The notes under the pieces were generated by a model. It made no database searches. It was not told the origin of the DNA and saw only the letters and a program-made list of their open reading frames with translations. The translations under genes were made by a program, and so were the position numbers. 64,000 nucleotides of DNA, from NCBI GenBank assembly GCA_009928665.1, contig SACF01000001.1:212915-276914 (forward strand), given 5' to 3'. This document shows, piece after piece, positions 7,896 through 16,318 of the stretch. The DNA is from Alphaproteobacteria bacterium (GTDB lineage Bacteria; Bacteroidota; Bacteroidia; Bacteroidales; FEN-979). Numbering within the stretch: position 1 is the stretch's first letter; each line of letters opens with the position of its first letter.

Positions 7896-8226
7896 TGTCA
7901 AAATTGTAATAACTTTTTAACTTTTTGAAGGCAACTGTTAAGAACTCCATATTTCCAATTTTTATTGATAAGTTATAAAATCAGAATTAACAATGAATAC
8001 ATACGTTCGGTTGTGTATTTTATCAACAATAATTTTAGCTGACAATATGTTAGTTTAGTTTTTAAAAATTTGATTTAAAATACTTTAATAAAAATCATCT
8101 TGTTTATAGTTTGTTCATAAAACGGTGCTTTATAAAATTCAAAATTTTCTCTTAAGAAATAATCAACCAAATCAACAATCTTTAATAAAAACATAAAAAG
8201 TATAAAATTTAAATGTATTTACAAAG

Positions 8227-9168
8227 ATGAGTAATAGTCAAATAATAGAGCTTCAACGAAAAATAACACAGCTAAAAAATGAAAGAAACGCAGTACTTTT
8301 AGCACATTATTATCAGACTCCCGAAATACAGGATATTGCTGATTACATTGGAGACAGCCTTGGGTTATCACAACAGGCTTTAAAAACACAGGCAAAGATT
8401 ATTTTGTTTGCCGGGGTACATTTTATGGCAGAAACAGCTAAGATTTTGAATCCTGAAAAAATAGTATTAATTCCCGATTTACAAGCGGGTTGTTCTTTAG
8501 CTGATTCCTGTCCGCCAAATGAATTCAGGAAATTTTTAGAAGATCATCCTGGTCATCTTGTGATTTCTTATATCAATTGTTCAGCCGAGATAAAAGCTAT
8601 GTCGGATATCATTTGCACTTCAGGAAATTCTTTAAAAATTGTAAATTCCCTTCCAAAACAAGAGAAGATAATATTTGCGCCTGATAAAAATCTTGGAAAT
8701 TATATCAATACTATTACAGGCCGGGAAATGGTTCTTTGGGAGGGTAGTTGTGAAGTTCATGAAAACATCAAATTAGAAACGATTATCAGGTTTAAGGAAA
8801 AACACAAGGATGCTGTTTTAATTGCACATCCGGAATGCAAACCAATCGTTTTGGAAATGGCTGATTTTATAGGTTCTACCACTGCTCTTATTCAATTCGT
8901 TAAAAATAGTTCTTCAAAAAAGTTTATTGTTGCAACGGAAACAGGGATCTTGCATCAGATGAAAAAGGATGCTCCAGATAAAGAATTCATTATTGTTCCG
9001 GTTGATGAGACCTGTTCATGCAATGATTGTCCATATATGAAAATGAATACTTTAGAAAAAATACATGAGTCATTACTTAATTTACAACCGGAGATTATTT
9101 TGCCGGAAGAACTTATTATCAGTGCAAAAAAACCCATAGTAAGAATGCTGGAATTGTCAAATACCTAA
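8227..9168 (+). CDS. nadA: Quinolinate synthase A
   Basis: Condenses iminoaspartate with dihydroxyacetone phosphate to quinolinate in de novo NAD synthesis, using a [4Fe-4S] cluster. 313 residues, normal for the short NadA form. Motifs: LLAHYYQTPEIQDIADYIGDSL (24-45), FAGVHFMAETAKIL (61-74), cluster cysteine C89 (AGCSLADSCP), C175 (WEGSCEVH), and a C-terminal group CSCNDCPYMKMN (263-274) that supplies the third ligand. No nadB or nadC is adjacent; the next gene begins 13 bp downstream. Confidence 0.95.
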   Translation: MSNSQIIELQRKITQLKNERNAVLLAHYYQTPEIQDIADYIGDSLGLSQQALKTQAKIILFAGVHFMAETAKILNPEKIVLIPDLQAGCSLADSCPPNEFRKFLEDHPGHLVISYINCSAEIKAMSDIICTSGNSLKIVNSLPKQEKIIFAPDKNLGNYINTITGREMVLWEGSCEVHENIKLETIIRFKEKHKDAVLIAHPECKPIVLEMADFIGSTTALIQFVKNSSSKKFIVATETGILHQMKKDAPDKEFIIVPVDETCSCNDCPYMKMNTLEKIHESLLNLQPEIILPEELIISAKKPIVRMLELSNT

Positions 9169-9181
9169 TGATGTTGTAAAA

Positions 9182-10744
9182 ATGGCATTCAAAATCAAAT
9201 ATATAAGAATTTTATTTTTTCTATTTTTTCTGAATTCATCTTCTGATGTATTGTCACAAGACACGATATCAAAAGATGGATTTCAGCGGTATTATTTTGC
9301 TGATGGAAAGATTTCCAGTGAAGGATTTATTCGTGATGGAAAACCAGATGGATACTGGAAATCGTACTATCAAAACGGTAAACTGAAGTCGGAAGGATCA
9401 CGAAAGAATTTTGAATTAGACAGTACCTGGAAATTCTATAATGATGTTGGTAAACTGGTTTTGGAAATCAATTACAAGTCTGGAAAAAAATTCGGTAACA
9501 GAACATCTTATCTGGATCGGGAAATCATCAGTGAATCATACAGAAATGACATCAAAGAAGGTGTCACAAAATATTTTTATCCGGATGGGAAGATAAAGCT
9601 GGAAATACCCTTCCACGGGGGGCTCGAACAAGGTTATGGAAAGGAATATGCTGTGGATGGTACCATCATTACCCTGACCGAATATAAAAAAGGATTCATT
9701 GTTGATCGGATGCGTATTAACAGAAAAGATGCAAGCGGTAAGCGTCAGGGAAAATGGTTTTCATTTTATGAAAACGGAAATATTCAGATGGAAGGATCAT
9801 TCAAAGATGATCATAAAGATGGATATTTCAAGGAATATTCCGAAAACGGAGATCTTATCCGGATCTCAAAATATTCAGATGGACAGTTACAACCCGAAGC
9901 CAGTGAAATACAAAAGCTTGAAGTTCAGAAGGAGTATTATTCGAACGGAAATGTAAAAATCAGTGCTATGTTCCGGAATGGTATTCCGGAGGGTATCAGG
10001 AAGGAGTATGATTCAGCGGGCAGGATCGAAAAAGCACAATTGTTCAAAAACGGACAAATTGTCGGCGAGGGGCTGGTCAAAGAAGATGGAAATCGAGAAG
10101 GCCCCTGGCGAGAGTATTACGAGGAGGGACAATTGAAAGCTGAAGGTGTTTACGAGAATGATAAACCCGTTGGCAAATGGAAATATTATTATCAGGATGG
10201 GAAAACAGAGCAAACTGGTAGTTATACGAAGCAGGGCAAGCGGGATGGTACCTGGAAATGGTATTATGAGAACGGCGCTTTATTACGGGAAGAATCATAC
10301 CGGAACGGGATGAAGGACGGGTTGTCATCGGAATATGAGGAATCTGGAAAAGTTATCTTTGAGGGGGAATTCATTGATGATCTGGAAGATGGGCCATGGT
10401 TTGAAATTACCGGCGACAGCTATATCCGGGGCTCATACCGGGACGGACTCAGAAACGGGATGTGGTACTATCTGCTCATCGACACAACTGGTCGAAGAAC
10501 AGACAGTATTTTGATATATAAGGGAAATTTTATTGACGACCATCCGGATGGAAGGCACACCTGGTTTTGGGATAATGACAAGATTAAGGAAGAGGGTAAT
10601 TATGTTATGGGCAGAAAGGAAGGCGATTGGTCCAGGTACCTTTATGACGGGTCGCTCTTCATGGTAATTACATACAGGGCGGGTGTTGAAACAAAGTTTG
10701 ACGGTGTAAAGATCAAACCGCCATTTGAAAAGGAGGACGATTAA
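9182..10744 (+). CDS. Secreted MORN_2-type repeat protein
   Basis: 520 residues. Signal peptide at ~1-25 ending ...SSSDVLSQ. The rest is a long tandem array of ~22-25-residue units of the form YYxNGKLKxEGxYxxGKxDGxWKxYY, at least a dozen copies (for example YYQNGKLKSEG, FYENGNIQMEG, YYEEGQLKAEG, YYENGALLREE). Bacteroidota proteins of this type are often labelled toxin-antitoxin YwqK family antitoxin, a label not supported here since no toxin partner is present. The function is unknown; a periplasmic or surface structural role is plausible. It ends one base before the next gene's ATG, suggesting co-transcription. Confidence 0.82.
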   Translation: MAFKIKYIRILFFLFFLNSSSDVLSQDTISKDGFQRYYFADGKISSEGFIRDGKPDGYWKSYYQNGKLKSEGSRKNFELDSTWKFYNDVGKLVLEINYKSGKKFGNRTSYLDREIISESYRNDIKEGVTKYFYPDGKIKLEIPFHGGLEQGYGKEYAVDGTIITLTEYKKGFIVDRMRINRKDASGKRQGKWFSFYENGNIQMEGSFKDDHKDGYFKEYSENGDLIRISKYSDGQLQPEASEIQKLEVQKEYYSNGNVKISAMFRNGIPEGIRKEYDSAGRIEKAQLFKNGQIVGEGLVKEDGNREGPWREYYEEGQLKAEGVYENDKPVGKWKYYYQDGKTEQTGSYTKQGKRDGTWKWYYENGALLREESYRNGMKDGLSSEYEESGKVIFEGEFIDDLEDGPWFEITGDSYIRGSYRDGLRNGMWYYLLIDTTGRRTDSILIYKGNFIDDHPDGRHTWFWDNDKIKEEGNYVMGRKEGDWSRYLYDGSLFMVITYRAGVETKFDGVKIKPPFEKEDD

Positions 10745-11617
10745 ATGAAAAATGAAAAATCAGGCAAACCGGAGAAACAATATAATCCGGAAAAAAAACG
10801 AGAGAATCCGGATGGAAAGTTTTCTCGTCCCTTTGTAAGGTCATCGGGAAAAAAATTTCAAAAGAGTGTCAGGTCCGGGCAGGGGAGGGGAGAACCGGAT
10901 AAGATCCGCCTGAACAAGTTTATTTCGAATTCAGGTGTTTGTTCCCGCAGGGAAGCCGATACACTCATTCAGGCCGGGGCAGTAAGTGTAAATGGAAAGA
11001 TTGTAACGGAACTTGGAACAAAAGTTAATCCATCAGACCGGGTAATGTTCGGTGATCAGGCCATCAGCCGTGAAAAACCGCGGTACATTCTTTTAAACAA
11101 ACCAAAAGGTTTTATTACCACAGTTGATGATCCCGAGAAGCGCAAGACCGTTATGGCTCTGATTGCCGGGGCTTGTCGGGAAAGGGTATACCCCGTGGGT
11201 CGACTTGACAGGAACACAACCGGATTATTGCTTTTTACAAACGACGGTAATATTGCAAAAAAGCTGACACATCCACGGTACGGAATTAAAAAAATCTATC
11301 ATGTTGAATTGGATAAGCCGTTGATCAAAGAGGACTTGATAAAGATTTCCGATGGTCTTGTCCTGGAAGGAGATGCGGTGAAGGTCGACAACATTGAATA
11401 CATTGGTGATGGTAAAGACCGTAAGCAGATTGGTGTCGCGTTGCATTCAGGACAAAACAGAATTGTAAGAAGGATTTTCGAACATTTTGAGTATAAAGTC
11501 GTAAAGCTTGACCGGGTCTATTATGCGGGTTTAACAAAAAAAAATCTTCCCAGGGGACACTGGCGATTCCTTGAGGAATCCGAAATAAACATGTTAATGA
11601 TGATTAGTACCCGATAA
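10745..11617 (+). CDS. rRNA pseudouridine synthase, RluB/RsuA family
   Basis: 290 residues. The N-terminal ~52 residues are a basic, low-complexity extension (Lys/Arg/Gly/Ser rich), common in Bacteroidota members. An S4 RNA-binding domain spans ~54-110 (RLNKFISNSGVCSRREAD). The catalytic domain has the motif GRLDRNTTGLLL with nucleophile D155, and later RQIGVALHSGQNRIVRRIFEHF-like residues. It converts uridine to pseudouridine in large- or small-subunit rRNA; RluB (23S U2605) is the closest style, but substrate specificity cannot be read from sequence. Confidence 0.9.
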   Translation: MKNEKSGKPEKQYNPEKKRENPDGKFSRPFVRSSGKKFQKSVRSGQGRGEPDKIRLNKFISNSGVCSRREADTLIQAGAVSVNGKIVTELGTKVNPSDRVMFGDQAISREKPRYILLNKPKGFITTVDDPEKRKTVMALIAGACRERVYPVGRLDRNTTGLLLFTNDGNIAKKLTHPRYGIKKIYHVELDKPLIKEDLIKISDGLVLEGDAVKVDNIEYIGDGKDRKQIGVALHSGQNRIVRRIFEHFEYKVVKLDRVYYAGLTKKNLPRGHWRFLEESEINMLMMISTR

Positions 11618-11648
11618 AAGTCAGTCATTAGGTTGGATTGCCTAAACG

Positions 11649-11662
11649 CCGGTGATCACCGG
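11649..11662. promoter_or_regulatory. Perfect 14-bp palindrome upstream of the response regulator
   Basis: CCGGTGATCACCGG is self-complementary without a spacer and lies 24 bp before the ATG at 11687. It could be a dimer operator. With no T-run after it, it is a poor terminator. Function is inferred from position only. Confidence 0.4.
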
Positions 11663-11686
11663 TGTGGGTTATAAAACTAGTTGTAC

Positions 11687-12523
11687 ATGAAGCCAATAAG
11701 TATATATATTGTTGAGGATGAATTATTGATCTCCGCCAGTTTAAAATCGCAATTAAACAATTTTGGATATGAGGTTTGTGGATCTGCCAGCAGGGGTGAG
11801 ACCTGTTTATCGGAAATCCTTGAATTGTCGGAACGGGGAAGGGAACCGGAAATTGTACTTATGGATATTCATCTTCGGGGAGATCTTGATGGGATCGAAA
11901 CCGCAAAAAGAATAAATGAACAATTTAATTGTGCCATCATATTTCTGACGGGGCAAAGTTCGAAAGAGGTTTATGACCGGTCATTCAAGATCAAGCCCTT
12001 TGGATATCTTTTAAAACCCATTGACATGGAGCAGACCAAGATGACCATTGAAATTGCCTCCTATCAGCGAAATCTTGAAATTGAAAATAAACAGTATCAG
12101 AAGACGCTTGAGACATTGCTGGAAAAACGTTCAGAGGAGAACAGAGAAATGATGGCACTGAATCATACTATTTCTGATAATGTCCTAATAGGCATTACCA
12201 TCTGGCAAAATGACCAGCTTGTTTTTTTCAATAACCGGGCGCCTGAGATTTTCGGTTATTCCGCGGAGGGGTTTTCTGCTCTTTCTTTAATGGATCTGAT
12301 GAATGCTGTACATCCATCCGACCGCGGGGAATTATCGTCACGGATTCATGCCTGCCTGGACAGGATAAATCTTGACCCACAACGCATTCAAATCAGGACC
12401 CTGGCAACAACGGAAAAAATCAAATATCTTGATATTTCCTTCCGGATGATCGATTATAAGGGTTTTCCGGCTCTGACTGCAGGTTTTATTGATATATCGG
12501 ATTACAGGAACCAAAACGATTAG
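11687..12523 (+). CDS. Response regulator with C-terminal PAS domain
   Basis: 278 residues from the ATG at 11687; a TTG two codons upstream (11681) is a less likely start. Receiver domain ~1-125: acidic pocket E10-D11-E12, phospho-acceptor D60 (VLMDIHL), T88 and K110 (YLLKPID). A coiled-coil linker follows at ~125-165. PAS domain ~165-278 (LIGITIWQNDQLVFFNNRAPEIFGY). There is no DNA-binding or enzyme output domain, so it probably passes signals through protein contacts. No histidine kinase is adjacent. It lies three bases before the next gene, which suggests an operon with the two transglutaminase-like proteins. Confidence 0.87.
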   Translation: MKPISIYIVEDELLISASLKSQLNNFGYEVCGSASRGETCLSEILELSERGREPEIVLMDIHLRGDLDGIETAKRINEQFNCAIIFLTGQSSKEVYDRSFKIKPFGYLLKPIDMEQTKMTIEIASYQRNLEIENKQYQKTLETLLEKRSEENREMMALNHTISDNVLIGITIWQNDQLVFFNNRAPEIFGYSAEGFSALSLMDLMNAVHPSDRGELSSRIHACLDRINLDPQRIQIRTLATTEKIKYLDISFRMIDYKGFPALTAGFIDISDYRNQND

Positions 12524-12526
12524 CGC

Positions 12527-14473
12527 ATGAGAAATATTCTGTTCATTTTGATTTTGTTTTCGCAGATTTCCCTATTTGCTCAGGCAGATTTCAGAAAGCT
12601 TATTGATAAAGCAGGGGATGTTTCCACCCTTCCCGGTCATGATCAGGTCGTGGTATTTGACAGCACCCTGGTTGATGTTCAGGAATCGGGACTCTCTTAT
12701 GTTGTAAACCACACCCTTACAAAGGTTATAACCAGACGCGGGTGCCGCGATCTTTCGACGGTCAAATTCGGTTACGATCCTTTATCGGCCGATGTGAATA
12801 TATTGAAGGCGGTAATTCACAAAAAAGATGGATGTTTCGTACCGATTGATCTGACTAAAGTTCTTGATTATCCGGCACCGGCAAGAGCCATATACTGGGG
12901 TGCGCGTGAAAAGATGATTGAAGTCGGGAGGCTTGATCCTGGTGATGCCGTGGAAGTGGTGATGTTCAGAAAAGGATTTACCTATGCTTTATTAGGGGGC
13001 GACGAAGATGAAAAGTACATTCCTCCAATGAGGGGGCAATTTTATGATATTGTAGAATTTTTCGGACCTGTTCCGGTGAAAAGCAAAATTTATCAGATAA
13101 CACTCCCACGCAACAAGCCGCTTCAATATGAATTTTATAACGGGGAGGCACAGGTATCTTCGAAATTCTCAGGCGAAAAGATGGTCTATACATTTACTAA
13201 AAAAGACATAATGCCTGTGAAAAGTGAACCAAGGATGGTAGCCCAATCGGATATTGCACCCAAATTGCTGCTTTCAACCACAGCGGACTGGTTTGCAAAA
13301 TCGACCTGGTTTTTCGGTGTGAACGAGGAGTTTGGCAGCTTTGAGTCCACCCGGGAGATTAAGGACAAGGTAGATTCCATATTAAAGGGATCTGTCAACG
13401 AGTTGGATTCTGTTTCGAGGCTTACGCACTGGTGTGCAGATGAAATAAGATATTCCGGAATTTCAATGGGTCCCGGTGAAGGTTTTACCCTGCACAAAGG
13501 CGCGATGACATTCACTGACCGGTGCGGCGTTTGCAAAGATAAAGCCGGAATGCTCATCACCATGCTCCGGGCGGCTGGTTTTAAATCCTATCCCGCCATG
13601 ACCATGGCTGGTTCCCGTATTGACAAAATTCCGGCAGATCAGTTTAACCATTGTGTTACGGTGGTTAAATTACGAGATAGCACATATCATTTACTTGATC
13701 CCACCTGGGTACCCTTTATACGGGAGCTCTGGTCCAGCGCAGAGCAGCAGCAACAGTATCTCATGGGTTTACCCGAAGGAGCCGATCTGGCAACCACACC
13801 TGTCTCTGATCCGGAGAATCACCTGATAAAAATTGACGGGGTTTCGCAATTGCATGAAGATGGTTCATTATCGGGAAGAATTACCATCTGGGGTGAAGGT
13901 CAGTCGGATGCCGCAATCCGCGGGATGTTCCGAGGATCAAGCCAGAGTGTATGGTCGCAGAATGTTTCACGTGAATTATTAAAAATTTGCCCCCAGGCCA
14001 AAATTACCCAGGTAAAGTTTTCAGATCCTGCCGATTACCTGAATTACAACATGTGGATTGCTATTGATTACACAATCCCTGAATTTGCTTTGGTATCCGG
14101 TAAAACGTTGCTGTTTACACCACTGACTGCCGCCGGGATCTTCAGAACTTTTCAGGGACATTTATCGTTTGACACCGGATTAAAAGAAAGGAAGTTTGCC
14201 TTTCGGGATCGTTGTTCCCGAAAGGTAGAGATACATGAATCGATTACCCTTCCTCCGGTCAGGCAGCTTGTAAGAATTCCGGAAACTGTTGAAACAAAAG
14301 GGAATGTCGCTTCCTTCGAGGGCGGCTATAAATATATCAACGGTTCACTTATCTTTTCCGGGCAGGCATTTTACAAAAAAAGGCTTTATGAGGGTTCTGA
14401 TTGGCCCGAATTCAGATCGGCTGTTGAGGCACAGAATAAATTTGCGCAAAAACCTGTAATTATCGAATTATGA
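12527..14473 (+). CDS. Exported DUF3857/transglutaminase-like protein with intact catalytic triad
   Basis: 648 residues. Signal peptide at 1-19 (ILFILILFSQISLFAQ). A DUF3857-like beta-rich domain spans ~45-230. The transglutaminase-like core at ~295-400 has catalytic Cys336 (GVCKDKAGML), His375 (QFNHCVTVV) and Asp391 (HLLDPTW). The C-terminal ~240 residues form another beta-rich domain. It is expected in the periplasm or at the outer membrane as a cysteine protease or transglutaminase; the substrate is unknown. It overlaps the next gene by 4 bp (ATGA), so the two are translationally coupled, and the second is a paralogue without the triad. Confidence 0.88.
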   Translation: MRNILFILILFSQISLFAQADFRKLIDKAGDVSTLPGHDQVVVFDSTLVDVQESGLSYVVNHTLTKVITRRGCRDLSTVKFGYDPLSADVNILKAVIHKKDGCFVPIDLTKVLDYPAPARAIYWGAREKMIEVGRLDPGDAVEVVMFRKGFTYALLGGDEDEKYIPPMRGQFYDIVEFFGPVPVKSKIYQITLPRNKPLQYEFYNGEAQVSSKFSGEKMVYTFTKKDIMPVKSEPRMVAQSDIAPKLLLSTTADWFAKSTWFFGVNEEFGSFESTREIKDKVDSILKGSVNELDSVSRLTHWCADEIRYSGISMGPGEGFTLHKGAMTFTDRCGVCKDKAGMLITMLRAAGFKSYPAMTMAGSRIDKIPADQFNHCVTVVKLRDSTYHLLDPTWVPFIRELWSSAEQQQQYLMGLPEGADLATTPVSDPENHLIKIDGVSQLHEDGSLSGRITIWGEGQSDAAIRGMFRGSSQSVWSQNVSRELLKICPQAKITQVKFSDPADYLNYNMWIAIDYTIPEFALVSGKTLLFTPLTAAGIFRTFQGHLSFDTGLKERKFAFRDRCSRKVEIHESITLPPVRQLVRIPETVETKGNVASFEGGYKYINGSLIFSGQAFYKKRLYEGSDWPEFRSAVEAQNKFAQKPVIIEL

Positions 14474-16293
14474 AAAAATATCGGTTGATTCTATTTCTAC
14501 TCATTTTTATCGTTCCGCCGTGTCTATTATTTGCGCAAGACATACATTATGATGGCATATATCAATCCATCACAAAGGAGTACAGTCTGAATGAGGACGG
14601 AAGTACAGATTTCCGTTTTATCAAAGACCAAAAGCTTCTCTCTTACCGCGCATTTCATAACCTATACGGAGAGACTTTTATCATTTATAATCCCACCCGG
14701 CAGCATTTGAAAATCAATGAAGTATACACCGTAATGGCATCCGGAAAAAAAATTATTACTCCCTCCAATGCGTTCAATGAAGTATTGCCCTCTATAGCCG
14801 CTGATGCTCCAGCATACAATGATCTTCGGGAAATGGTAATCACGCATACGGGTCTTGAGCGAAATGCGTTCATTCACCTGGATTATCAGATTCATTCGCT
14901 TCCGGGCACTTTTAATTTTCTGATGGGAAATGAAATTCTGGCCGAAGCCGAGCCGGTAAAGAATCTCACAATGAAAATAAGAATTCCGGCTGGTAAAAAA
15001 ATATTTTATCGCGCATTCAACACGGATACTGAACCGGTTAAAAGTACCGAAGGTTCCTTTGATGTTTATACCTGGAAATTCAAAGATATTCCAGCATTTT
15101 CGCATGAAGATTTTCAGCAGGTCGGATTTGAAAACTACCCGAAATTGTTATTCAGCACTTTTGAACACCGAAAAGAGGTGATACCATACCTGACCCAACA
15201 AGATGCCTTTCGATTCAAAGCCAATGACTCCATGAAAAAGCTTGTTGCCGAACTTGCTGTGGAAAAGCCCGACCGGTTTCCTCTGGCATTAAGGATTCAA
15301 GAACGCGTGGTTGATGAAATGCGTCATTATCCGATACCCATTAAGACGGCTTTGTATCAGTGCCGTACCGCAGAGCAAACCTGGAACAGCAATGGCGGAA
15401 CTGCTCTTGAAAAGGCGATTCTTATGGTGACCCTGATGAAAGCAGCCGGAATGGATGCCAGCGTATGTGCTGTTGTCCGGAGTTCGAATCTTATGGCAGG
15501 GATCGGTACATTGAGCGATTTTGAAGATTTTGCAGTAATGGCGGATTTCAAAAGAGAGGGACGATGGTTTTTTTCGACGACCAGGCTGAATGCCGTTAAT
15601 CTGGATATGACGCTTGCCGGACGTTCATTCATTACACTGGATCCTGAAAACAGTTTAACCGTGGTAAAGAATGAAGATCCGACACAATTAGTCCGGGTAA
15701 ACGGGACTTTTATTTTGTCGTCTGATCCTGTTATGACTGGTGAAATTTCGGTTTATCTTAACGGTTCAGCTTATCCCAGAGCAGGATTGGAACGAGACCC
15801 TAATAGATTGAAAAAATCAGTCGCAAGTAGTTTCAGCCATGCAGAAATTCAGGATCCCAAGATCAGCACCCTCAACAATGACAATGGATTCCAGACTTTT
15901 ATTTTAAAGAGCGAAAAACCCTTACGGTCTGATACCGGTTTTTATTATTTCACGATTCCTGCCCTTGCAATTGGTATCGACAACTGGTCGGTGAAGACCT
16001 TACCGGCCCATCGGGAGACCGTGCTTGAATTACCTTCCAGGGCAGAAGAAGAATATACATATGTCATCACGCTTCCTTCAACAATAAGGTTGTTCAGCCC
16101 TCCCAAGAAAATCAATATCAGAAACAAAGCCGGTGAATTTTCCTGGGAGGTACGGGTCGAAGACGGGAAACTTTTTCTAAGCAGGAATATCAGATTCTTC
16201 AGCAGGGTGGTTCAACCAGAGACCTATGAAGCATTTAAAATTCTGATGGATTATTGGAATAATCCACAGTACAGAGAACTGGTATTTCATTAA
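14470..16293 (+). CDS. Exported DUF3857/transglutaminase-like protein, catalytic triad lost
   Basis: 607 residues. Signal peptide at ~1-23. Same architecture as the preceding gene: DUF3857-like domain (~35-230), transglutaminase-like fold (~270-385) and C-terminal beta domain. Aligning conserved blocks by eye, GGTALEKAILM (309-319) stands where the catalytic Cys motif would be, with Ala312 for Cys. FEDF (351-354) replaces FNHC, so His is lost. FFSTTRL (367-373) replaces LLDPTW, so Asp is lost. It is therefore probably a pseudoenzyme, perhaps a scaffold or regulator of its coupled neighbour. It converges on dnaG with a 25-bp gap. Confidence 0.83.
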   Translation: MKKYRLILFLLIFIVPPCLLFAQDIHYDGIYQSITKEYSLNEDGSTDFRFIKDQKLLSYRAFHNLYGETFIIYNPTRQHLKINEVYTVMASGKKIITPSNAFNEVLPSIAADAPAYNDLREMVITHTGLERNAFIHLDYQIHSLPGTFNFLMGNEILAEAEPVKNLTMKIRIPAGKKIFYRAFNTDTEPVKSTEGSFDVYTWKFKDIPAFSHEDFQQVGFENYPKLLFSTFEHRKEVIPYLTQQDAFRFKANDSMKKLVAELAVEKPDRFPLALRIQERVVDEMRHYPIPIKTALYQCRTAEQTWNSNGGTALEKAILMVTLMKAAGMDASVCAVVRSSNLMAGIGTLSDFEDFAVMADFKREGRWFFSTTRLNAVNLDMTLAGRSFITLDPENSLTVVKNEDPTQLVRVNGTFILSSDPVMTGEISVYLNGSAYPRAGLERDPNRLKKSVASSFSHAEIQDPKISTLNNDNGFQTFILKSEKPLRSDTGFYYFTIPALAIGIDNWSVKTLPAHRETVLELPSRAEEEYTYVITLPSTIRLFSPPKKINIRNKAGEFSWEVRVEDGKLFLSRNIRFFSRVVQPETYEAFKILMDYWNNPQYRELVFH

Positions 16294-16318
16294 ATGGCAG
16301 TGGGAACAATAGATGATA

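Noticed and set aside
7993..8058. 21-codon frame in the nadA leader
   Set aside because: Hydrophobic short peptide without codon-rich or attenuator features; kept only as a note in the nadA leader finding.
7761..8226. Replication origin in the AT-rich gap
   Set aside because: No cluster of DnaA boxes (TTATCCACA type) and no dnaA or other origin-linked gene nearby.
9182..10744. Antitoxin YwqK annotation
   Set aside because: A signal peptide and repeat array without a toxin partner do not support toxin-antitoxin function.
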